From Notolepis coatsorum (Eukaryota; Chordata; Actinopteri; Aulopiformes; Paralepididae): a stretch of 64,000 nucleotides of DNA. The position numbers and the translations under genes are program-made. The notes beneath the pieces are model-generated. The model did not search any database. It was given only the letters and a program-made list of their open reading frames with translations, and had not been told where the DNA came from. The stretch spans positions 74,506,949-74,570,948 of the forward strand of contig OZ020586.1 of assembly GCA_963971535.1 (NCBI GenBank). Direction: 5' to 3'. Below, piece by piece: positions 11,115 through 23,481 of this stretch. The stretch's first letter is position 1, and every line of letters begins with the position of its first letter.

Positions 11115-13709
11115 CTGGGGAGTGGAGGAGAACACAGTTCCTTTACTTAAAGTACAAGTAGAAATACCCTGATGAAATAGTACTCTGGTAGAAGTAGACG
11201 ACAAGGGGCACGGGGGGAGAACACAGTTCCTTTACTTAAAGTACAAGTAGAAATACCCAGATGAAATACTGCTCTGATTATCTCCTTAGGCTTCCAATTT
11301 GAAGGTGCATCATCCTCATCCATGTTTGCCATGTTTTCTATGCTTCTTCAAAGTAACTAGTAACCGAAAAAGGTACAATATTTCCTTTGAAATGTAGTGG
11401 AGTAAAAGTACAAAGTTCCCTAAAACGAGTACAAGTACCTAGTACAGCACTCAAGTAAAAAATGTAAAAAAAGAAAGGTTAGTTTCCACCACTGTGGCGG
11501 AAGATGAGGGCTGGACTGTGTGAATCACTACTGTGGCGGAGGAGGAAGATGAGGGCTGGACTGTGTGAATCACTACTGTGGCGGAGGAGGAAGATGAGGG
11601 CTGGACTGTGTGAATCACTACTGTGGCGGAGGAGAAGGAAGAGGAAAGTTGGACTGTGAACCAGCTTCTCCCTTACTTTGGTCCATCTGTTATTGTTTCA
11701 TTATAATCTGAGAAACACAGATTAAACTGCCCTCCTGGATTACATGATTTTCTGGGATAAATCTGTATTTTCAAATGTCATGAAATTTGAAACACCTCCT
11801 CCATACTGCGTTTACTGTAGCTCATCAGCCAATCATCACACTCTTGCTGTCAAGTCAAGCCAATCATCACACTCTTGATGTCGAGTCAAGCCAATTATCA
11901 CACTCTTGATGTCAAGTCAAGCCAATCATCAGATTTATTTGTAGCCCAAATTTACATCACATGTGTTAATGTGCTTCACACAGGCTTCACATTGGAACAA
12001 CATCCCCTGGTTTGACCCTCAATGTTATGTAGACTAATCAAAAATACATCCACAGAGCTTTTAGAAAGGTGCGGTATAAAAGTATTGCTAAATTACTTAC
12101 TCTAGTGTGGCATCTAGTGGCTGAATGTTATCTATAGCACCTTTAATTGGTCTTACTAATAGGGTGACCAGGTGTCCCCCTTTTGGTTGTACTGTCCCAC
12201 CATTTGACCAAATGTCCCGCGTCCCTCATATTGAGAGGATGTCCCTCTTTTCGAAGCCAAAAAAAACATGCGTCTAAAAGCCCCTCCCTACAGACAGTAA
12301 ACGTAGCAACCCGCCTCTTGTCCACACACATTGCTCTGATTGGTTATAGTACTTTAGCGTGCTGCATGCCTGCTTGTGACGTGACTGAGACTGAGTCGTG
12401 ACGCTACCTCATATCGCAAATCTGATTGGTCAAAAAAAACACAACAACATTACAAGCGAACTAGTTCAAGATGGAAAGCAGTAAAAAGAAACGGACCTGC
12501 AGTTACAACCAAGACTGGCAAACGACACATGACTGGGTGAGGCAGATGGCAGGCAATCCGCAGCAGGCTTTCTGTGTTTTGTGTCATAGTTCGTTTTCAA
12601 TTGCGCATGGAGGAGAATACAACTTGAAGCGCCACAGTGGACGTGAGTCTCACTTGAAAGTGGCTCACCAAAAAGAAACATCCAGATCTATGGATACGTT
12701 TCTTTTCAAACCAAACAATGATAGCCAGACGGACAAGGTCACTGCAGCTGAGATAACAAGTGTCTATCACACAGTACAACACTCCCATTCATACAGGTCA
12801 GCCGACTGTGGTAACCTTTAACCTTTGATTTAAATCTATTCGGTGAAGACCATGGCAGTTATTCTAATATAGAAACACAATTTATTTGTATTATTATTTT
12901 TGTATTATACTACACTGTTTTCCCTAGTTCTGTGTTAACAGGGAATATCAAACACAAGACATTCCTGTCAAGTGATGACGTTTGAATATTTAAAACAGAT
13001 GTTAGGTGGTATTTAATTTGTATTTATTTTGATTTAACCTTTAACCTTTGATTTAAATCTATTCAGTGAAGACCATGGCAGTTATTCTAATAAAAAAAAT
13101 TACATTATCTATCTGTCCCACTTTGTCCCACCAAAATCGTACTGTTGTCCCACTTTGTCCCACCAAAATCTTACTGTTGTCCCATTTTTGGACTTTTTGC
13201 ATCTGGTCACCCTACTTACTAACCGCAATTAGTTTGATGGTACAGCATACGATAATTACACCATTGTTTTGGTCTGACATGCTGGTGCTTTAGTGCAACT
13301 AAACATCATAATATTATAGACCTGTTCGCTGTTTACAAAAATACCGTGTTCGAGGCGAGCCAATCGGCAATACCAACTGAGTCATCTGACTAAGTTGCCC
13401 ACTACCTGCGCGAGCTGCTGCGCTAAAAGAATACGACAGGGATCTATGGAGGAAACATGACACTGCCCTGACTAAAAGTTGTTTCAAACTAAAACGGCTG
13501 GATGTCATTTAGCCAAATCAGCATGGCTGTGAGTGTGAGTCTTTCACCTTTTACACGTCTAGCTTTGGCATGGATTGATTGTTTAGATCGCTAGCATGGC
13601 TAACAAATGCAAATATATATAACTGCCCCGTTGTTCTGACCAGGATTACGTTCCTTTTGCCCCCTTGATGCGCACGCACACTGAGTGACATACAGTATAC
13701 AGCGAACAG

Positions 13710-13758
<49 letters not shown>

Positions 13759-16700
13759 TCAAATTATTCTCACCGGCTCCAAACGGCACATAGGCAAACT
13801 TCTCCCCGGCTGCAGGGTTCTCCAGCAGGTAGCGGTCGGGGGTGAAGTCCATCCTCTCTGACCAGGTGTCCCGGAGACGGTGGTTGACAGTAGGAGAGAC
13901 ACAGACCTGGTGTCCCGCTGGGATGGTGTAGCCTGCAGCAGTCTAATAACAACGACAACAACATACAGAGAGGGTTGTTGAGAAGCTAGCCACTGGCTCC
14001 CCCTGCTGGAGAGATGTAGATCAGCTGCTGGAAGAAGAAGGAGCCGTCCGTCATAAAATATGATTGATTGATTGATTGAAAAGTTTATTAACAGATTGCA
14101 GAATGGGTACAGTACAGTACAGCTCAATACATACAATTGTTAAGGGGATGCAGACCAGAGAAAGACTTTCGTCTTGTTTACATCAGGGTCCCCCATTTTC
14201 AATTCATCATAACATATATGACATACATGACATACAGATAGACAGTACTGCTACATCTATACATTTATGACATATCAGATTTGCAAATACAGTACTGTTT
14301 GTGATACAAAAGTGTCCAGAAAAGGAGTGTATATACATTTGGCATAGAAACTGTACATTGGAGGAGGTTGGTTGGGTGGGGTGGGGTTGGGTGGGTTGGG
14401 TGAGGGCTGTACATTGGAGGTGGGGGGGGGGGGGGGGGGGGGGGGGGTTGGGGTTGGGAAGGGGACACACACACATTTTACACTGTACATTGGAATATTG
14501 ACAAAGCCTTACTTGGTCATTTACTGTACAACTAGGTTAGGACATTTGTAGGGGCCAGTTTCGAATTGCAGTCTCACGTAGCCGTAGGTGTTTTTTGAGA
14601 GTGTTTTTGAAGGTGGGTAGTGATTCACATTCCTTTACAGCTTTAGGTAGGGCGTTCCACATTGATGTGGCATAATTGCTCAATTGATGTTTCTAAAGGG
14701 GAACATCACCCATTTTAACAAGTCAGTATTTGTGAACAAGCACCACTCTCTCCTAAAACTAGAAGTCTGAGAGAATCTGGGGCTGCTCCAGTGCTCCATA
14801 GACAATGAATGGGGCCATAAAATGTTCATGTAACCTTTCACCCTTTCAGTGACATCCCCAGTCTACAAGGTGCTTTGCATCTTAAATTATATTATTAGTA
14901 GCCTAGTAACCTACTGTAGTAACCTAGTAAGCTAGTAAGCAGTCAGAGGTCCTTACCTGAGGAGAGCGGGCCATTCTCATCATGGTCATGATGGGCGGGC
15001 GGAGCCGCAGGGTCTCCTTCAGACAGCGGTCCAGCAAGGTGAGATCTTTCAGCTGAGGAACAGACCATCTGATTACAACTGTGTCACCGCCTATATTATC
15101 CTACTTAAATGACTTTGATTATTGTGATCTGTCTTATTTGTCCACTGACTAGAATAAGCCTGGCCTGTCGTACCTGGTCGTAGTCCAGAGAGGACAGGTC
15201 TTCTCCGCACACGGCCTTCTGCTCGGCGTAGCAGCGCTCCTGCAGTGCTGGGTCTCTGGCCAGGAAGAACCCCATCCAGGAGCTGGTGGTGGAGGAGGTG
15301 TGCTGACCAGCCAGGAGCAGACCAATCAGCATCCCTGCAATCTCACTGTCGTTCAGGGGTTTACCATCTCTGAAGGAAAGAGAGCTTTTAAAGATCCCCT
15401 CCACTCACACAAAACATTCATTTGAGAGGAGAGTTATTATAACATGTTCTTCTCAGAAGAGAGGACAGTTATTATAACATGTTCTTTTCAGAAGAGAGAG
15501 GACAGTTATTATAACATGTTCTTTTCAGAAGAGAGGAGAGTTATTATAACATGTTCTTCTCAGAAGAGAGGACAGTTATTATAACATGTTCTTTTCAGAA
15601 GAGGAGTTATTATAACATGTTCTTCTCAGAAGAGAGGACAGTTATTATAACATGTTCTTTTCAGAAGAGAGAGGACAGTTATTATAACATGTTCTTTTCA
15701 GAAGAGAGAGGACAGTTATTATAACATGTTCTTTTCAGAAGAGAGAGGACAGTTATTATAACATGTTCTTTTCAGAAGAGAGAGGACAGTTATTATAACA
15801 TGTTCTTTTCAGAAGAGAGAGGACAGTTATTATAACATGTTCTTCTCAGAAGAGAGGAGTTATTATAAAATGTTATTCTCAGAAGAGAGAGGACAGTTAT
15901 TATAACATGTTCTTCTCAGAAGAGAGAGAGGACAGTTATTATAACATGTTCTTCTCAGAAGAGAGAGGACAGTTATTATAACATGTTCTTCTCAGAAGAG
16001 AGGACAGTTATTATAACATGTTCTTCTCAGAAGAGAGAGGAGAGTTATTATAACATGTTCTTCTCAGAAGAGAGGAGAGTTATTATAACATGTTCTTCTC
16101 AGAAGAGAGAGGAGAGTTATTATAACATGTTCTTCTCAGAAGAGAGGAGAGTTATTATAACATGTTCTTCTCAGAAGAGAGGGGAGTTATTATAACATGT
16201 TCTTCTCAGAAGAGAGAGGAGTTGGGCGGCCGGGTAGCGCAGCGGACTAAGCGGCTGTCTACCACCGCAGGCGCAGAGACAGTGGGATCGAATCCAGCTG
16301 CGGTACCTCCGGCTTGGTCGGCCGTCCATACTAACACAATTGGCAGTGTCAGTGGGTGGGAAAGCCGGTGGGGTGGGTCCTGGTCATTGTAAACAGCGAC
16401 TCCTACAGTTCGGTTGGGGCGCCTGCACAGCAAGGGAAGGATCTGGGAGAGTTAGTGTGACCCTTCCACACGTTACACTCTCCCAGTGAGAGTCCGCGCT
16501 GCCAGGTGAAAAGAAGCGGTGGGCTGGGTACACATGTGTCGGAGAAAGCATGCGATAGTCTCCGCCCTCCCAGACCGACGGTAGGGGGTAGAGTGCGCAA
16601 CGACCAGGAAGGGGATTGGGAATTGGCATAATGACTAACATTGGGAGGGGAGAAAAACGGAAAAAGGAGGGGGAAAAACATAATACAAAAAGAAATAAAA

Positions 16701-19700
16701 AGAAGAGAGAGGAGTTATTATAACATGTTCTTCTCAGAAGAGAAAGGAGAGTTATTATAACATGTTCTTAGAAGAGAAAGGAGTTATTATAACATGTTTT
16801 TCTCAAGAGAGGACCGTTATTATAACATGTTCTTCTCAGAAGAGAGAGGAGAGTTATTATAACATGTGCCTCTCAGAAGAGAGAGGAGAGTCTCAGGCTA
16901 GAAAGAGACCAGGTATGAAAGGAAACAGAAATGTGATCCAGTAACGGGAGCTTTAGATTGAAACCCATCCGGTCACACTCCATGTCTAGAAGGGCTACGG
17001 CATTCAGCTACTGAGGCACCCTTTGTGTTCCAATACCCACAATACTAGCCTGAACTAACGTGGTCTTACTTGTAGGTGGCATCAATGAGGGTCTGCAGGA
17101 AATCGTCCACTTTCTCTCCGGACTTCCTGCGCTTCTGAATCACCTTGAAGAAGATGTTCTTAATCTCTCTGTGAGCTCTGTCCCTCCGCCTGTCCAACAC
17201 AAAAAGGCCCAATACATGATCCAATACGTAAACAAATGGGTAGCCCCTCCCATCAGAAATGTGAAATAATAATAATAATATAATGCAGGACCTCTTTAGG
17301 GGGTCTTTAATTGGCATGCAACGAACTGGACATGCAATTGGAGCGGCACACACACACACATGCATTGTCTTTCTCAGAGTCTCTGCGCCTAACCCATCCT
17401 GTCGTCCTTTCCCCCATGCGCAGCCGGGAGCAGATAGGACGTCAACGTGAGACGCGCCCCGGGGACCAATCCAAGTGCTCCTGTCCGTCTTCACGTTAGC
17501 GATCTGTTGTTGTGCATGTTTTTCCATTGGGTTTATCTTATTGGGGGGGGACCCTTGCGAGCACGGGGAGAACATGCAAACTCCACACAGAAAGGCCTGG
17601 GAGATACCCCACCTGAGTACCTGGCATCATGGAAACCTGGTCCCCAAGCGGGAATCGAACCCTGGACCTTCTTGCTGTGAGGCGACAGTGTTAACCACTA
17701 CACCACCGTGCCGCTCTAAATAAGAATGGAGACATGTTTTCTAAGACTAACACTAAACCACAGGTAAACATGACTCAGCTCGTAATACAAGGACTAACAC
17801 TAGACCACAGGTAAACATGACTCAGCTCGTAATACAAGGACTAACACTGACTAGACCACAGGTAAACATGACTCAGCTCGTAATACAAGGACTAACACTA
17901 GACCACAGGTAAACACGACTCAGCTCGTAATACAAGGACTAACACTAGACCACAGGTAAACATGACTCAGCTCGTAATACAAGGACTAACACTAGACCAC
18001 AGGTAAACATGACTCAGCTCGTAATACAAGGACTAACACTAGACCACAGGTAAACATGACTCAGCTCGTAATACAAGGACTAACACTAGACCACAGGTAA
18101 ACATGACTCAGCTCATAATACAAGGACTAACACTAGACCACAGGGAAATATGACTAAGCTCGTAATGAATGAATGAATGAACTTTATTTAACAGATTGCA
18201 GAATGGGTACAATACAGTACGGCTCAATACATACAATTGTTAAGGGGATGCAGACCTGAGAAAGACGTTTGTCTTGTTTCCATCAGGGTCCCCCATTTTC
18301 AATTCATATAGACATTTATGACATACACAACATACATGACATTTATGGCATAAGGACATATAGGTATTTAGTACTGATACATTTGTGACATAAGCGGTAT
18401 TCAAATATACAGTACTGTTACCCCTAGATCCTGACAGAGTATATACATATGATGGGGAGGGGGGACTGTACATTAGGAGGACTAACACTAGACCACAGGG
18501 AAATAATGACTAAGCTCTTGATACAAGGATAACAGGTAAATTAGTTATTAATTGTATTTGCCCCCCTCCCCCCCACTATGCCCCCACATACTCTGGACTA
18601 CGACCCCCACCCCCCACTGACACACACCATCCCTCAGACATACTGCCACTTTATTTTACTATGTGCTACTGCTGCTAGCAAATATTTGCACTAAGCTAAT
18701 TTTTGCTAATTTAATTACTGTTTATATTGTACATATCTCGCAGTCTTGTATATTGTGTGTTGTATATGGTGTCCTACTGTATGTGTTTACTTTTGTGTTT
18801 ATATTGTCTATCTTTTTTTTAATATATATATATATACACACCGTGGGAAGGGGGGGGGGGAGACGCAATTTAAAATGTCTGTATGTCTTGCACAAATAGA
18901 AAATGGACAATAAAGTTGACTATGACTTTGCCCTCTGTACCTGAAGCTGGGCAGGGGGAGCCACCCAGGCAGCAGCCAGGCGGCGTGACTGAAGCCTCCA
19001 TCCAGGTCGGCGTAGAGCTGAGCCACCTTCTCATCCAGCAGGCTGCGGATCTCCTGACCGTGGAGACAACTGCTGGCTGTCAAGATGATCAGCTCTGCCA
19101 GGGCCTCAAACAAGTCTAGAGAGGGGGGTGGCAGAGAGAGAGAGAGGATGGGCTTGAACTATGACCTCTGCCAGTGGGTCTTGGACTTCCTGACTGGCAG
19201 ACCCCAGGTGGTGAGAGCAGGCAACTGCACCTCCTCATCCATCACCCTCAACATAGGGGCCCCCCAGGGCTGTGTTCTGAGTCCCCTCCTCTACTCCCTG
19301 TACACACACGACTGTGTGGCTCAGCGGAGTAGCAATACAATCATCAAATTTGCTGACGACACAGTGGTGGTGGGCCTGATCTCTGCCAACGACGAGAGGG
19401 CCTACCTGGAAGAGGTCAAGGTCCTGGCGGGATGGTGCCAGGAAAACAGCCTCTCCCTGAACGTCAGCAAAACAAAGGAGATGATTGTGGACTTCAGGAG
19501 GTCGGGGGTCAAGGACTACAGCCCCCTCAGCATCGACGGGGCACCGGTTGAGAGAGTCAACAGCTTTAAGTACCTCGGAGCCTACATATCCGAGGACTTG
19601 ACATGGACCACACACATTGACAGTGTTGTGAAGAAGGCACGACAACGCCTCTACTTCCTCAGGCGCCTAAGGAAGTTCCAAGTCAGTCAGAAGATCCTTA

Positions 19701-22700
19701 AGAACTTCTACTCATGTACAATAGAGAGCATCTTGACTGGCAACATCACCTCCTGGTTTGGGAATAGCACTGCACAAGACCGAAGCAGACTACAAAGAGT
19801 GACACGTTCAGCCGAACGCACAATTGGAGGGGGGCTCCCCACCCTCCAGAACATTTACAACAAGCGTTGCAAGGGCAAGGCTAAGAGAATCATTAAAGAC
19901 TCCAGTCACCCGAACAACTGCCTCTTTGAACTGCTGCGGTCAGGCAAGCGATACCGGAGTCTCAAGGCGAGCACAGAAAGACTCAGAAGAAGCTTCTATC
20001 CCCAGGCCATCAGGCTGCTAAACGAACAATGAACACTACACAACAACAACCACCAAAAGCATATAGCACACACATCCACACGCACACACATCCACACGCA
20101 CACACTCACTTTAAACAAACACACTGTAGCACCCACTCCACACACTTTATAGCACACACCCACTTTAAACAAACACACTGTAGCACCCACTCCCCACACT
20201 TTATATTTATTGATGAAGGATTGCACTACCTTACTGTAAATTGTACCTAAATTGTACCTCATCCCATTTCTGCTTTGCACTATATAGTACTGTACATTAG
20301 TACACTGCATAGTATTGTATATTATATGGTAACTCAGAACATTGTACATATGTCTATACCGAACACTGTGACCTCATTTTCTTCTTCTAAATTACATGCT
20401 ATACTATGTTATTTGATGTTATTTGATACTATCTTGTCTTAGCACAGTCTCTGGAGCCTAACAGTAAGAAGCATTTTGTATGAAAGTATTCTGTACTTCT
20501 GTATGACAACTATTAAAGAAACTTGAAACTTGAAACTTGATATTATTCAATCACTCTAGTGTAGGGCTACAAGATATTCAATCTCTCTATTGTAGGCCTA
20601 AGAAATATTCAATCTAGTGTAGGCCTAAGAGATATTAAATCTCTCTAGTGTAGGTCTAAGAGATATTCAATCTCTCTAGTGTAGGTCTAAGAGATATTCA
20701 ATCTCTCTAGTGTAGGTCTACGTGATATTCAATCTATCTAGTGTAGGTCTAAGAGATATTCAATCTCTAGTGTAGGTCTAAGTGATATTCAATCTAGTGT
20801 AGATCTAAGTGATATTCAATCTCTAGTGTAGGTCTAAGTGATATTCAATCTCTAGTGTAGGTCTAAGAGATATTCAATCTCTCTAATGTATGTCTAAGAG
20901 ATATTCAATCTCTAGTGTATGTCTAAGATATATTCAATCTCTAATGTATGTCTCTAAGAGATATTCAATCTCTCTAGTCTCTAGTGTATGTCTCTAAGAG
21001 ATATTCAATCTCTCTAGTGTATGTCTAAGAGATATTCAATCTCTAGTGTATGTCTAAGAGATATTCAATCTCTAGTGTATGTCTCTAAGAGATATTCAAT
21101 CTCTCTAGTGTATGTCTAAGAGATATTCAATCTCTCTATGTCTAAGAGATAGGGGGCACCATTGACAGAAAAGGTGAGCACGAGGTCTTACTTCTCTCTC
21201 CGCTGTCTCCCCATCGTTCAAAATACTCCTTGGTTTCTGCCTCGATGATCTTGACGTGTTGTTTGAAGTGGGCAATGTTCAGTCCAGTCTTCAACATCTT
21301 CTTTTGTTCCAGAAAGATCTGAAAGATATTAAGCAAAGTGTTTAGGCCTATTGATAAGTTTCCATGGCCAAGCTTGGCAGTAGATCTGGGAGGGAGTTAT
21401 CACTTTCGGCAGTGTATTGGCTGATATGGCTCATATAGACGATCGACAATTATCGGGCATCCCTAATGTATATGCCAATATGAAACCATCAACAATATAT
21501 TTATATATATATTTCTTCTTTTACCAATAAATATTAAAATGTCAAATTTCTGTAGTATCATAAATAATTATGCAATGGAAATTGAAAGAGAATGGGGAAT
21601 TTGAATGAAAGCTGCACTGTAATATAATTAATATAATCATTAAAACTAGTTACAAAACTAAATCTAATGTGTACTGGGAAGGCCAAACACTAAGAAAGAT
21701 ATTGTCACATTGTGGCCCTAATGCCCAGCCCTACTTGTCAGAATGTTTTTATTCGACATCGCTGCACCTAAACTGAGCAGATGTACTGTGGTTTCACCAG
21801 AGCCATATGACTCACAGGGTTGGGGACATCGTAGGCCACTCCCTTGCCGAACACTGGCGTGGTGAGCCTGGAGTAGACGTCTTCGGCGTTCAGGTCCTCG
21901 TTCTTACTGTTGAACATCAGAGTGGCCGCCTCGCTGCCCAGCAGGTAGGTGAATGTCTTCCCCACCATGGTAAAGCTGAACACAGGCCCATACTGGGAAC
22001 AGAGAGCACAGGAATATGTTAAATTAAATACAATTTAAATAAAATAAATGTTTTGTCTGTTTTTGGTTACAGTCATCCGTAAATAGTTTATATGGCTATT
22101 GGACAATATCCTCTCTTCAAATGTGATTTAATTCTGCCTTTCTTGTATCCATTATTTGGCCTGGTGGAACCAGACCTTCACCAGGTGGAACCAGACCTTC
22201 ACCAGGTGGAACCAGACCTTCACCAGGTGGAACCAGACCTTCACCAGGTGAAAACCAGACCTTCACCAGGTGAAAACCAGACCGTCACCAGGTGGAACCA
22301 GACCTTCACCAGGAGGAACCAGACCTTCACCAGGTGGAACCAGACCGTCACCAGGTGGAACCAGACCTTCACCAGGTGGAACCAGACCGTCACCAGGTGG
22401 AACCAGACCTTCACCAGGTGGAACCAGACCTTCACCAGAAGGAACCAGACCTTCACCAGGTGAAAACCAGACCTTCACCAGGTGAAAACCAGACCTTCAC
22501 CAGGTGAAAACCAGACCTTCACCAGGTGAAAACCAGACCTTCACCAGGTGGAACCAGACCTTCACCAGGTGGAACCAGACCTTCACCAGAAGGAACCAGA
22601 CCTTCACCAGGTGGAACCAGACCTTCACCAGGAGGAACCAGACCTTCACCAGGTGGAACCAGACCTTCACCAGGTGGAACCAGACCTGGCACCAGGTGGA

Positions 22701-23411
22701 ACCAGACCTTCACCAGGTGAAAACCAGACCTTCACCAGGTGGAACCAGACCTTCACCAGGTGAAAACCAGACCTTCACCAGGTGGAACCAGACCTTCACC
22801 AGGTGAAAACCAGACCTTCACCAGGTGGAACCAGACCTTCACCAGGTGAAAACCAGACCTTCACCAGGTGAAAACCAGACCTTCACCAGGTGAAAACCAG
22901 ACCTTCACCAGGTGAAAACCAGACCTTCACCAGGTGGAACCAGACCTTCACCAGGTGGAACCAGACCTTCACCAGAACAGCAGCTTCTGGGCAATAATAC
23001 TTACTTTCTCATACGCATCTTCAAGGAATTCAATGGGGCTTTTTCCAAACGCGATGGCATGTCCCAGAAATGGAATGTTAGAGGGTATGTATGGTGGGTG
23101 TTTCTGCAGAAACAAGAGAAGAAGAAGAAAACACACTAAGGTTATTATCTAACATTAAACGCAAACACTGCAGCCTATGAGATTAGATTAAATGTATTGT
23201 CATCATACAGCACAAGTACAGTACAACGAAAATTATTTTGCCATCTAACCCGAGTACCTACAAGATAACAGTAAAGTGCATTAACAAATACTGTGTGAAT
23301 AAATGTAAGTGATTAAGTGGAATATATATATATATAATGATTAATGAAGCTACTTACTGGGTAATAATATGACAATCTGGTGTATGGACATGTACTAATA
23401 ATAATTACTAC

Positions 23412-23481
<70 letters not shown>

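Larger units (their letters stand above)
11115..13773 (-). other. cyp51a1: CYP51A1 intron 9
   Basis: 2.66 kb. It holds an 88-bp duplicated segment next to exon 10 (11129-11270), two short tandem arrays (11491-11640, 11826-11935), a hAT element, a MITE and a TA microsatellite next to the exon 9 donor. No other gene is seen. Confidence 0.85.

Noticed and set aside
19235-19645. Minus-strand 136-codon ORF
   Set aside because: It is the antisense of the LINE reverse transcriptase; the plus strand has the catalytic motifs.
22092-22806. Long ORFs with repeated TRPSPGG and related peptides on both strands
   Set aside because: They are translations of the 22-bp intronic minisatellite, open in several frames because the unit lacks stop codons.
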